Source: a virus
Strand: one strand, 5' to 3'
DNA length: 56,369 nt
Virus record (IMG/VR): IMGVR_UViG_3300027573_000035
Location: 1-56,369 of that record
This document shows, piece by piece, positions 49,954 through 56,369 of this stretch. Below the pieces are notes generated by a model. The model saw only the letters and a list, made by a program, of their open reading frames with translations, was not told where the DNA came from and ran no database searches. Position numbers and translations under genes: made by a program. Numbering within the stretch: position 1 is the stretch's first letter; every line of letters begins with the position of its first letter.

Positions 49954-49990
49954 ATCCCTTTCAGTAAAAACTGAAAGGGATAATTTTTTT
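49954..49990 (+). terminator. Strong intrinsic terminator, 11-bp stem
   Basis: ATCCCTTTCAG 49954-49964 pairs with CTGAAAGGGAT 49971-49981 and is followed by a run of seven T bases. It separates the small-gene block from the replication genes. Confidence 0.88.
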
Positions 49991-50003
49991 AAAACCAATA
50001 AGG

Positions 50004-50046
50004 AAAATTGATGTGACAATCATCAATTTTCAAACAACAGTTGTTT
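50004..50046 (+). repeat. Clustered inverted repeats upstream of replication genes
   Basis: AAAATTGATG 50004-50013 is the exact inverse complement of CATCAATTTT 50021-50030. It is followed at once by the palindrome-like AAACAACAGTTGTTT at 50032-50046. The stretch lacks a convincing gene and lies just before the initiator-like gene, making it a candidate replication origin or operator. Confidence 0.5.
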
Positions 50047-50124
50047 AATAACAGATTGAATGACTGAAGACCCTGCCTTTTAAACTGATTGAAACAACTA
50101 TTATTCAAATTCAAAAATAAAGAT

Positions 50125-51333
50125 ATGTCAAAAAGATTTATTGACACTAATCTGAAAAAAGAAGATTGGTATTTGGCAATGCCTGCTTCATATAAGCTTT
50201 TTTGGACTGAACTATTCACTGAATGCAATCATGCAGGAATTTACAGGGTAAACACTTTACAGTTCAACAGGCTGAATCGTTTAAAGGTTATTGCTGACAA
50301 GGCATTGACCTTTTTTAATGCCGGAAAAGAAAGGATTCAAGTCATCAGAAAAGGTTTGTGGTACATCAAAGGTTTTGTCAGGTTTCAATATGGAAATGTA
50401 AGCAAATCAACCAACCGGTTTTTCAGTTCTATTCAAGACATTCACAATCAATATGATATAAACATGCCCCCAATTTGGGGTGCAAATACAAATACTACAT
50501 TATATACTAATTCAGTATTTAATACAGTAAAGACAGAAATACAAGAAGTTGAAGATTTAAGAAAGGAAGCTGAAGCATTAAGAAAGGAAATTGAAGCTTT
50601 AAAAAAGCAACAACCTGAACCATTAAAAACTGAAGAAAATGATTCAGAAAAAAAATCACTGGACAATTCAAAAATTGAAAAAATTGCGCCAAAAGTTTTT
50701 TTGGAATCCAATCTACTTCCCGCCAATCAAGGAAAAGAAGAAAAAGCTTTCTGCCTGAACAGTGCAGGACCGGCATATGAACCTGAACAACAACCACCCA
50801 ACCCTGAACCATTACCGGCACCACCTGCCAAAAGAATCAGCCAATTTCCAACCATGGACCAATTCACCCTGCCATTGAACAGGATGACCGGCAGGTTGGC
50901 ACAAGAAATCTACAAAAGGACAAAAGGGAAGTTCCTGACAAGGGAAGAAATCTTGAACTATTTTGAATTGTTTAAGCTTCAGAACCTTAACGGCAAAAAG
51001 TTTTATGAAAAACCTGATGATGTCTTCACACATTTCACCAATTGGATAAAATTTCAAAAGTATGTTCCTGTTGAACAGGAAAGGGTTTCAGTGTCTTATG
51101 CTGAAGCCAAGGCAGGTCAGGAAAAATATCAAGCAGAATGCAGCAGGATTGCCAAGGCACATATGGAACAAGCAGAAGCAGAAAGACCATTCAGGGAAGC
51201 AGAACAAAAAAGACAGGAAGCAGAAGCCTTGATTGAAGAAAACCGGAAAAAGGCTGAAAGACGCAAATTTGAAGATGAAAGGTCAAATTTTTTCATGAAT
51301 CTGTTTAAAAGAAAAGAAATGGCTGCTGCATGA
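50125..51333 (+). CDS. Replication initiator / replisome organizer-like protein (402 aa)
   Basis: The first 100 residues (M-S-K-R-F-I-D-T-N ... P-A-S-Y-K-L-F-W-T-E-L-F) resemble the winged-helix start of phage replisome organizers. A Lys/Glu/Pro-rich linker around residues 140-240 leads to a second folded part with L-T-R-E-E-I-L-N-Y-F-E-L-F near 270. The C-terminal 80 residues are a charged coiled coil. The DnaB gene follows at 51468, so a role in origin recognition and helicase loading is likely. ATG 50125 is preferred to the upstream in-frame start at 50089. Confidence 0.7.
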   Translation: MSKRFIDTNLKKEDWYLAMPASYKLFWTELFTECNHAGIYRVNTLQFNRLNRLKVIADKALTFFNAGKERIQVIRKGLWYIKGFVRFQYGNVSKSTNRFFSSIQDIHNQYDINMPPIWGANTNTTLYTNSVFNTVKTEIQEVEDLRKEAEALRKEIEALKKQQPEPLKTEENDSEKKSLDNSKIEKIAPKVFLESNLLPANQGKEEKAFCLNSAGPAYEPEQQPPNPEPLPAPPAKRISQFPTMDQFTLPLNRMTGRLAQEIYKRTKGKFLTREEILNYFELFKLQNLNGKKFYEKPDDVFTHFTNWIKFQKYVPVEQERVSVSYAEAKAGQEKYQAECSRIAKAHMEQAEAERPFREAEQKRQEAEALIEENRKKAERRKFEDERSNFFMNLFKRKEMAAA

Positions 51334-51445
51334 ATTTCTGCATGACTTCCTGCCTTTATCCTTGCAAGGAATGAAGGTTTGTATTATCTTGAATGAAAAT
51401 GGCTTAAAACGGCTAAAAATGCCTTTTAATACAGAACAGATTTTT

Positions 51446-51457
51446 AAACCAATAAAA
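51446..51457 (+). promoter_or_regulatory. Leader element AAACCAATAAAA before dnaB
   Basis: The element lies ten bases before ATG 51468. No exact promoter was found directly upstream, so it may act at translation. Confidence 0.5.
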
Positions 51458-51467
51458 TATTTCAATC

Positions 51468-52925
51468 ATGGACTTCCAAAAAGGTAGGCATTATGATTAT
51501 GCCTTGGAAATGGCAATCATTGGGGCATGTATGCTTGAAAGTGATGCTGTTGACAAAATTTATGGTCTTATCCAATCAAAACACTTTTATGATGAAAAAA
51601 ATCAATTCCTGCTGAAAAGGATTTTCATGATGAAAACAAATCATCAGGCAATTGACCTTTTGACGGTCACATTTGGTGCAGGTGTAAACATGAAGGAATG
51701 GAACAAAATTTCACCAACCATTAATCTTCCTGCATATGCTTCACTGACAATGAATGCTGTTGTCAGCACTGCACACATGCAGGAACATTGCAGGCAGTTG
51801 CACCAACTTTTTGTGAATAGGAAAGCACTTGAAATCCAAATGAATGTCGGCAAAAATCCTGATGGTGTGGAAGCCATGTATCTTTTAAAAAAAGAAATTG
51901 ATGAACTTTTTGTTGATGTTACCTTGGATGATTTTGATGAAGGTGATGATGGAATAGTTCAGGATTTGTTTCCACATATTGATGAAAGGAAAGACAAACC
52001 AATGATTGGTCTTCCAACAGGGTTTGCAAGAATCACTGAAGCAATTGGTGGACTTCAAAACGGTCACCTGATTGTCGTTGGTGCAAGACCATCTGTTGGA
52101 AAAACTGCATTTGCTGAAACAATTGCACTTGCTGCATCAAAATTTGTTCCTGTTGGAATCAACCTGCTTGAAATGCCAAAAAAAGAATATTTGGCAAGAC
52201 TGCTTGCACAAAAAACAGATTTTACTTTTAAACAAATCTGGGAAAATAAAATGACTGATGATGAATACAAGACATTTATGCAGCAGGCATATTTGGGTGG
52301 AAAAATTTATATTAATAGCAATATTTATATAACCATGACCGGCATTGAATCAGGTGCAATGAGATTAAAAGAAAAATACAACCTTGGATTGCTTATCATT
52401 GATTATTTGCAACTGATAACAAGTGAAATAAAAGGCAAGGAAGAAAACCGTGAAAGGGAAGTGTCAAAAATATCAAGAAGGTGCAAACAACTTGCAATGG
52501 ATTTGGACATACCGGTTGTGTTATTGGCACAACTGAATCGTGCAAGTGAATTGACAGGTGATAAAAAACCAAGGCTGCATAATTTAAGGGAATCAGGTGC
52601 AATTGAACAGGATGCAGATGATGTCATCTTGCTTCACCGTGACCGTGAAAAAGAAAAAATATTAATTAGGTCTGGGCAAACAAAAGACCTTCCTGCATTT
52701 GCCATGGTTGAAAAAGCAAGGAATGGTCATTGCAATGATTATGATTTGCTGTTCAATGGACCAAAAATGCTTTTCACTGAACCACCTGAAGACATAAGAC
52801 AACCGGCACAATTGACCATTGTTGGTCTGCCAAAAATTGAACTGCCTGCTTCAAAAAATTGGTATGAAAAGGATGATGATGACAATGGTTTTGATGATGG
52901 CTTTAATGAAGAACAATTGTTTTAA
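51468..52925 (+). CDS. dnaB: Replicative DNA helicase, DnaB family (485 aa)
   Basis: An N-terminal helical domain is followed by the RecA-like ATPase core. Walker A is G-A-R-P-S-V-G-K-T at residues 205-213, Walker B is L-L-I-I-D-Y-L-Q at 308-315, and the later L-L-A-Q-L-N-R, L-R-E-S-G-A-I-E-Q-D-A-D and V-I-L-L-H-R-D segments match DnaB motifs, including the Arg and Gln that contact nucleotide and DNA. It unwinds DNA ahead of the fork. The C-terminal 30 residues are acidic and may be a flexible tail. Length is typical. Confidence 0.92.
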   Translation: MDFQKGRHYDYALEMAIIGACMLESDAVDKIYGLIQSKHFYDEKNQFLLKRIFMMKTNHQAIDLLTVTFGAGVNMKEWNKISPTINLPAYASLTMNAVVSTAHMQEHCRQLHQLFVNRKALEIQMNVGKNPDGVEAMYLLKKEIDELFVDVTLDDFDEGDDGIVQDLFPHIDERKDKPMIGLPTGFARITEAIGGLQNGHLIVVGARPSVGKTAFAETIALAASKFVPVGINLLEMPKKEYLARLLAQKTDFTFKQIWENKMTDDEYKTFMQQAYLGGKIYINSNIYITMTGIESGAMRLKEKYNLGLLIIDYLQLITSEIKGKEENREREVSKISRRCKQLAMDLDIPVVLLAQLNRASELTGDKKPRLHNLRESGAIEQDADDVILLHRDREKEKILIRSGQTKDLPAFAMVEKARNGHCNDYDLLFNGPKMLFTEPPEDIRQPAQLTIVGLPKIELPASKNWYEKDDDDNGFDDGFNEEQLF

Positions 52926-53010
52926 AATAAATGTCCAAAAGTTTTTGGCAGTTCAAATAATAGTCTTCAATATTGTCAGACTTTTTAAAACCAAATAAAA
53001 TCAAAAAACA

Positions 53011-53352
53011 ATGGCAAGTGAAGAACGTTTTAAGGAAATGCAGAATATTTTTCAAGCAATGGCAAAGGCTGCAAATGTTTCCATGATGTGCATTTTCATT
53101 GACATCAAGGAAAAAGACCTTGATGAAAGACAGGCTGTCAATGTGAAAGGAAAGATGGTCAATGGTGTTGGTGCAACCTTGCAGGTGCATGGTTCATCAA
53201 TCAGGGTCATGCAGGAAGGTTCCATCCCGTTAAGAATCTGCACCATCCAATCCATGATGAACAGGATGAAGGATGAACAGGCAAGGCTGCTGAAGTTATG
53301 GCAGGATGTTGAACAGGATTTTGAAGTGACTGCCATCACCAAGAATGATTGA
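53011..53352 (+). CDS. Hypothetical protein (113 aa)
   Basis: An alpha/beta protein with an N-terminal helix, V-S-M-M-C-I-F-I-D-I strand, a middle hairpin (V-H-G-S-S-I-R-V) and a C-terminal helical segment. It is preceded by an AAAACCAAATAAAA leader. No family recognised. Confidence 0.65.
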   Translation: MASEERFKEMQNIFQAMAKAANVSMMCIFIDIKEKDLDERQAVNVKGKMVNGVGATLQVHGSSIRVMQEGSIPLRICTIQSMMNRMKDEQARLLKLWQDVEQDFEVTAITKND

Positions 53353-53374
53353 TTTTTAAACAAGGGTTGTTTAA

Positions 53375-53399
53375 AAGGTTGCATCAGCAGCCTTTTTTT
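53375..53399 (+). terminator. Intrinsic terminator, one G-T pair
   Basis: AAGGTTGC 53375-53382 pairs with GCAGCCTT 53387-53394 (one G-T wobble) with a four-base loop, and runs into T bases. Confidence 0.75.
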
Positions 53400-53508
53400 G
53401 TGTCAGGTATATAAAATGAAATTTTGTTTCAAAAGAAATATTTTAAAAAAGTTTACAAATTCAAAACAATTCCTGATATTTGTGTTTTAAAATTAAAAAT
53501 CACCATTT

Positions 53509-53859
53509 ATGAAGCTTTCAATTTATCGTGCAGACTACAAAAATCCAAATGACCTTGGTCTTCCTTGCCTGCCAACCCTGAACAAAGTGTCTGATATTAC
53601 TGATATCAATGAAATTGATGCCATCAGTGCTGAATTTGATGACATGGATGAAGCAAAGTGGTTTGTTTCACATTTTCCAAAATATCTGAAATTAAGGATT
53701 GGCACTGTTTCAGGTTCAAGGGATGGTGTATGGTACACAAGACCAATTGTATCAAAATCCTTCAACACTTTTTGGATGAACGGCACAACCAAGGAAGTGA
53801 ATGAAACAGCAGTGAAAAACAGGAACAAAATGATTGAAATTCTTGACAACTTATCATAA
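53509..53859 (+). CDS. Hypothetical protein (116 aa)
   Basis: An acidic N-terminal half (D-I-T-D-I-N-E-I-D-A) and a basic, aromatic C-terminal half (V-W-Y-T-R-P). No known domain. A possible weak promoter (TATTTGTG near 53477) precedes the gene, but it does not match well. Confidence 0.65.
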   Translation: MKLSIYRADYKNPNDLGLPCLPTLNKVSDITDINEIDAISAEFDDMDEAKWFVSHFPKYLKLRIGTVSGSRDGVWYTRPIVSKSFNTFWMNGTTKEVNETAVKNRNKMIEILDNLS

Positions 53860-53907
53860 AAACAGGGTGTCGGTCATCAACAACCGGCACCACAAAACCA
53901 ACCAAAA

Positions 53908-54132
53908 ATGAGAATCAACACAACCGGCAGACCTTGCAGCATTAAGACCGTTAAGGAATTAGAACAGGACCGGCAGGCAAAAATTGAAGCATTGACTGCT
54001 GACATCAAATACTGCAATGAAAAGATAAGTGATGCAGCCTTCATCAATGCAGCAACACCTGAAAACCTGAAAGCACTGCTTCAATTCAGGCTGATGCAGT
54101 TGACCGAAAAACAAGCTTTAATCAACCAATAA
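53908..54132 (+). CDS. Hypothetical helical protein (74 aa)
   Basis: A charged, helical protein with Q-A-K-I-E-A-L-T-A-D-I-K and L-K-A-L-L-Q-F-R-L-M-Q-L segments, likely two helices folding as a hairpin. No known family. It resembles the following gene product in general design but not in sequence. Confidence 0.65.
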   Translation: MRINTTGRPCSIKTVKELEQDRQAKIEALTADIKYCNEKISDAAFINAATPENLKALLQFRLMQLTEKQALINQ

Positions 54133-54154
54133 TAAACAACTTCAATTTAATACC

Positions 54155-54385
54155 ATGGAAAATCAATCAAATCAGTCAGAAGTTAAGACAGCATTTATTG
54201 CCTATTTAGAAAAAAAGATTGCTGCATCTGAAGCAAGAAGAAGCAGTCTTGAAGCAGATGCAGATGACCCTGAAATTTGGCAAGAATCAGGATATTATCT
54301 TCAACAGCAAATCCATGCTGAAGCAGAATATTGTGATGTGCTTTATAAAAAGCTTCACAGATTGCAGGAAACATCCAACCAATAA
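54155..54385 (+). CDS. Hypothetical helical protein (76 aa)
   Basis: Helical and acidic with Ala/Glu-rich heptads and Q-E-S-G-Y-Y-L-Q-Q-Q in the middle, consistent with a coiled coil. It is followed immediately by a terminator. No function assigned. Confidence 0.65.
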   Translation: MENQSNQSEVKTAFIAYLEKKIAASEARRSSLEADADDPEIWQESGYYLQQQIHAEAEYCDVLYKKLHRLQETSNQ

Positions 54386-54391
54386 AAAAAC

Positions 54392-54420
54392 AAGGCTGCT
54401 GAAAATGCAGCCTTTATTTT
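54392..54420 (+). terminator. Intrinsic terminator, AAGGCTGC stem
   Basis: AAGGCTGC 54392-54399 pairs with GCAGCCTT 54407-54414, followed by a T-rich stretch. The stem closely matches that at 5452-5478. Confidence 0.8.
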
Positions 54421-54469
54421 TGAAAAAAGTTTTGAAATTGTAAACATTGTCATAATTTAAACACCTGAA

Positions 54470-54655
54470 ATGAAAAAGAAGAAAATTGAAAATAGGGGTG
54501 GTGCAGGCAGGAACCAAGGCAGGCACACCAAATATGATGAAGAAACAGTCATCTTTTCTTGTCGTGTTCCTGCTTCCAAGAAGGCTGAATTGGCAGCATT
54601 GGTTGCTGCTGAACTGAAAGGTTGGATGAAGGCTGAAACAATCATAAATCAATAA
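54470..54655 (+). CDS. Small basic protein, ribbon-helix-helix-like candidate (61 aa)
   Basis: An N-terminal Gly/Arg/Lys-rich stretch (R-G-G-A-G-R-N-Q-G-R) is followed by T-V-I-F-S-C-R-V-P-A-S-K-K-A-E-L-A-A-L. This is the strand-then-helix pattern of small RHH-type DNA-binding proteins. It could be a transcription regulator or chromatin-like protein. No operator was identified. Confidence 0.6.
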   Translation: MKKKKIENRGGAGRNQGRHTKYDEETVIFSCRVPASKKAELAALVAAELKGWMKAETIINQ

Positions 54656-54657
54656 CC

Positions 54658-55203
54658 ATGATGCAGGAAGTCATTGATGAAACAACTGAAGTTGAAGTTG
54701 GCAAATATTACCTTGTCAGGTGTGCAAAGATGAAATATGGTGGCACTGACAATGATGCCGGTTTTGTTCCTGTTTATGGACATTCACACAAGGACATGCA
54801 GTTTGGATTGAATGTCATGCATTATCATGTGGATGGAAGGTTCATGCCGGTTAATAATGGTTGGTTGGTTGATGAAAATGGAAGGACCAATTTGATTTTG
54901 ATGGAAGGCAAAGACCAAAAAGCAAATTTGAATTATGTGGATGAAATTGTCATCAAAAGAAGGAAATGCAGACGGTTGACAACCGGCATAAATCCACCAT
55001 CTTTCACCAAGGAAAATCATAAATATATCATTTGGTATAACAGCATGATTGGAAAGTCCTGCAAAGGCAGGAAATGTCCACATTATGGAACTTTGATGAA
55101 GATGGTTGATGGTGTCCTTGAATGTCCTTTGCATGGTCTTAAAGGTCATCCAATTGAAGAAAAAATCATTCCATTAAATTTCAACATTAAAGGCATAAAA
55201 TGA
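54658..55203 (+). CDS. Rieske-like [2Fe-2S] domain protein (181 aa)
   Basis: C-P-H at residues 140-142 and C-P-L-H-G at 156-160 form the C-x-H ... C-x-x-H pattern of Rieske iron-sulfur sites, with 13 residues between H142 and C156. The preceding W-Y-N-S-M-I-G-K-S-C-K-G-R-K-C is conserved in style with other phage proteins of this kind. The N-terminal 110 residues are beta-rich. The role is unknown; an electron-transfer or metal-structural function is possible, and a zinc-bound version cannot be excluded. The gene overlaps the next by four bases. Confidence 0.6.
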   Translation: MMQEVIDETTEVEVGKYYLVRCAKMKYGGTDNDAGFVPVYGHSHKDMQFGLNVMHYHVDGRFMPVNNGWLVDENGRTNLILMEGKDQKANLNYVDEIVIKRRKCRRLTTGINPPSFTKENHKYIIWYNSMIGKSCKGRKCPHYGTLMKMVDGVLECPLHGLKGHPIEEKIIPLNFNIKGIK

Positions 55204-55508
55204 AACATTATCTGAAGCAGGACATTTATTGTCCAAACTGTAAAACAAGGATTAATGGTGCAATGAACATTGGCAAGGAAGATGAACCACCTGAAAATGG
55301 TGATGTGACTTTCTGCATTCACTGTTATTCATTTTTGACTTATGTTGGCAGTGAAGGAAATTTTATCATGTCAGCATTAAATGAAGATGATATTTTGAAA
55401 CTAAAAGAAGATGAACCTGAAGTCTTTCATCAATTGATGGATGCATTTTTTGATTTTGTTGGAATAAAAATTGATTCACCATGGACTTCAAAAATTTCAC
55501 CAAACTGA
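55200..55508 (+). CDS. Zinc-ribbon protein (102 aa)
   Basis: Residues 11-14 (C-P-N-C) and about 39-42 (C-I-H-C) form a two-knuckle zinc ribbon. The C-terminal part is helical and acidic. Such proteins often act as adaptors in nucleic-acid complexes; no target is evident. It overlaps the next small gene by 28 bases. Confidence 0.7.
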   Translation: MKHYLKQDIYCPNCKTRINGAMNIGKEDEPPENGDVTFCIHCYSFLTYVGSEGNFIMSALNEDDILKLKEDEPEVFHQLMDAFFDFVGIKIDSPWTSKISPN

Positions 55509-55636
55509 AGAAGCTTTATGCATATGCAGTTGAACATGATAAAAAAGAAATCAGGTTCCAAGGTCAAACCATCCTGACTGTTTATGCAAAATATTTGATT
55601 GAATATCTGACACCAAAATTCAAAAATCATCATTGA
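55481..55636 (+). CDS. Hypothetical small basic protein (51 aa)
   Basis: ATG 55481 lies within the end of the zinc-ribbon gene and the frame closes at TGA 55634-55636, which overlaps the TTG start of the next gene. The product is rich in Lys, Tyr and His and likely helical. Its coupling to both neighbours supports it. Function unknown. Confidence 0.6.
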   Translation: MDFKNFTKLKKLYAYAVEHDKKEIRFQGQTILTVYAKYLIEYLTPKFKNHH

Positions 55637-56052
55637 GAAGATTTAAAATTGATACTGATTATTTAAACAGGATGAAGGAAAAAGGATTCATCAAGGGTTT
55701 CTTCATTAATCCTGATAAGCACAAAAAGTTGGTGCCATATAATAAATTCAGAAACATTAAAGTTGTCATTGATGGAAAAAGGTTTGCATCAAAAAAAGAA
55801 GCAAGAAGGTATGTTGAATTAAGAATGAAACAAACAATTGGTGAAATATCTGAACTTGAATGTCAGGTCAAATATGTCCTGATTGAAAAAAGTGCCACTG
55901 AAAAACAATGTGCATATTTTGCTGACTTCAGATACAGGAACAGGAATGATGAAGTGATTGTTGAAGATACAAAAGGGAAGAAGACAGACCTTTATATCAT
56001 GAAAAGGAAACTGATGCTTGAAAAGTTTGGAATAAAAATAAATGAATTATGA
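55633..56052 (+). CDS. DUF1064 nuclease-like protein (139 aa)
   Basis: The pattern V-V-I-D-G-K-R-F-A-S-K-K-E-A-R-R-Y near residues 44-60, L-E-C-Q-V-K-Y-V-L near 74-83, and Y-F-A-D-F-R-Y then E-D-T-K-G-K-K-T matches DUF1064 phage proteins, a PD-(D/E)XK-like fold often linked to Holliday-junction or recombination nucleases. TTG at 55633 begins the frame; ATG 55672 (residue 14) is the alternative start. It probably acts in DNA processing late in replication. Confidence 0.78.
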   Translation: MRRFKIDTDYLNRMKEKGFIKGFFINPDKHKKLVPYNKFRNIKVVIDGKRFASKKEARRYVELRMKQTIGEISELECQVKYVLIEKSATEKQCAYFADFRYRNRNDEVIVEDTKGKKTDLYIMKRKLMLEKFGIKINEL

Positions 56053-56216
56053 AAACTGAAGAAGAAGCAAGTCAGGAAGCTTGCAGACTTTTAAGGGAAC
56101 ATTTTATTGGCATGGACCATCCAAACATAAATACATATGATGATGATTATGTCATCAGGAATTATCCTTTTGAATGGTCATTGTTTATGGATGGATGGAA
56201 ATTTCAAAATAAATGA
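56049..56216 (+). CDS. Hypothetical small protein (55 aa)
   Basis: ATGA-overlapped start. The product is acidic and aromatic (F-E-W-S-L-F-M-D-G-W) with an N-terminal helix rich in Glu. No known family. Its stop lies four bases before the next ATG at 56220. Confidence 0.6.
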   Translation: MKTEEEASQEACRLLREHFIGMDHPNINTYDDDYVIRNYPFEWSLFMDGWKFQNK

Positions 56217-56219
56217 ATT

Positions 56220-56369
56220 ATGAATCAGAAATTGGAAAGGGAACAGGCAGAAATTTTATTCACTGAAAATCAGTTGAAATATTTCTTCAGCAGGGTTGTC
56301 AATTATATCAATAACTATATTATTGAAAATGGAACTGATGAAAAATTAATCATTGGAACCATTGGATTT
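56220..56369 (+). CDS. Hypothetical protein, N-terminal part (gene cut by window edge)
   Basis: Fifty codons from ATG 56220 run to the last base without a stop. The frame is in phase with the open frame at base 1, so the complete protein would be about 113 residues. The N-terminal part is helical (Q-K-L-E-R-E-Q-A-E-I-L) and then Tyr/Asn/Ile-rich. No domain recognised. Confidence 0.65.
   Translation, partial: MNQKLEREQAEILFTENQLKYFFSRVVNYINNYIIENGTDEKLIIGTIGF

Noticed and set aside
49897-49974. 25-codon frame starting at 49897
   Set aside because: It runs through the terminator stem, is very short and has no supporting context.
52944-52978. Possible promoter before the gene at 53011
   Set aside because: TTTGG is present, but the -7 candidate TATTGTCA is a poor match and the spacing is long.
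1-56369. tRNA genes, CRISPR arrays, insertion sequences and integrase
   Set aside because: No cloverleaf-like segment, no regularly spaced repeat array, no transposase motif and no tyrosine or serine recombinase pattern were seen by eye. A tRNA scan would settle the first point.

Overview
The window reads as one complete tailed-phage genome of about 56.4 kb from a Bacteroidetes host. The host assignment is inference. It rests on AT-rich DNA, no visible AGGAGG-type ribosome-binding sites, promoters of the Bacteroidetes form (TTTGG, a spacer of about 19 bases, then TAnnTTTG), and A-rich leaders with the recurring element AAACCAATAAAA just before start codons. The frame open at the last base is in phase with the frame open at base 1. 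The sequence is therefore probably a circular molecule, or circularly permuted linear DNA, cut open inside one gene. No integrase, tRNA, rRNA, insertion sequence or CRISPR array was seen.

Layout. Bases 1-8500 hold small early or accessory genes: a GT9-like glycosyltransferase, a DUF7694-like protein, a DUF932 protein, zinc-finger proteins, a reverse-strand HNH nuclease and an HExxH metallopeptidase-like protein. Bases 8723-23302 run from terminase small and large subunits through a membrane protein and a tail-assembly-chaperone-like gene with a T9 slippery run to the tape measure, two large tail proteins, a split glycosyltransferase-like gene, a portal carrying a DnaJ-type zinc module, and a MuF-like head protein. 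Bases 23314-24880 are a reverse-strand island of six uniformly tiny genes (66-70 residues) with their own promoters and repeated hairpins. Bases 25002-29937 hold scaffold, major capsid, connector/completion proteins and tail tube. Bases 30011-40442 hold the host-recognition module: a propeller-like adhesin, a proline-rich repeat protein, a polysaccharide-lyase-like depolymerase, a PD-(D/E)XK-like protein, a baseplate-like protein, a collagen-like fibre and two tandem paralogous fibre proteins. Bases 40610-56369 hold a small regulator, an SbcC/Rad50-like ATPase, RecT, a C5-methyltransferase-like protein, an MBL-fold hydrolase, a spermidine-synthase-fold methyltransferase, a replication initiator-like protein, a DnaB helicase and many small genes, including a Rieske-like protein and a DUF1064 nuclease.

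How it works together. The SbcC-like ATPase with RecT suggests recombination-coupled replication, with the initiator-like protein loading DnaB. The two methyltransferase-like proteins and the glycosyltransferases could modify DNA, other macromolecules or the surface. Packaging uses a PBSX-type terminase. Adsorption appears to combine polysaccharide degradation with several fibre proteins. No lysis enzyme was recognised; several tiny membrane proteins are the only lysis candidates.

Genome-wide oddities are strong avoidance of GAG/CTC, a large excess of the heptamer ACCGGCA/TGCCGGT (also the stem of many terminators), and three genes with apparent one-base frame changes.
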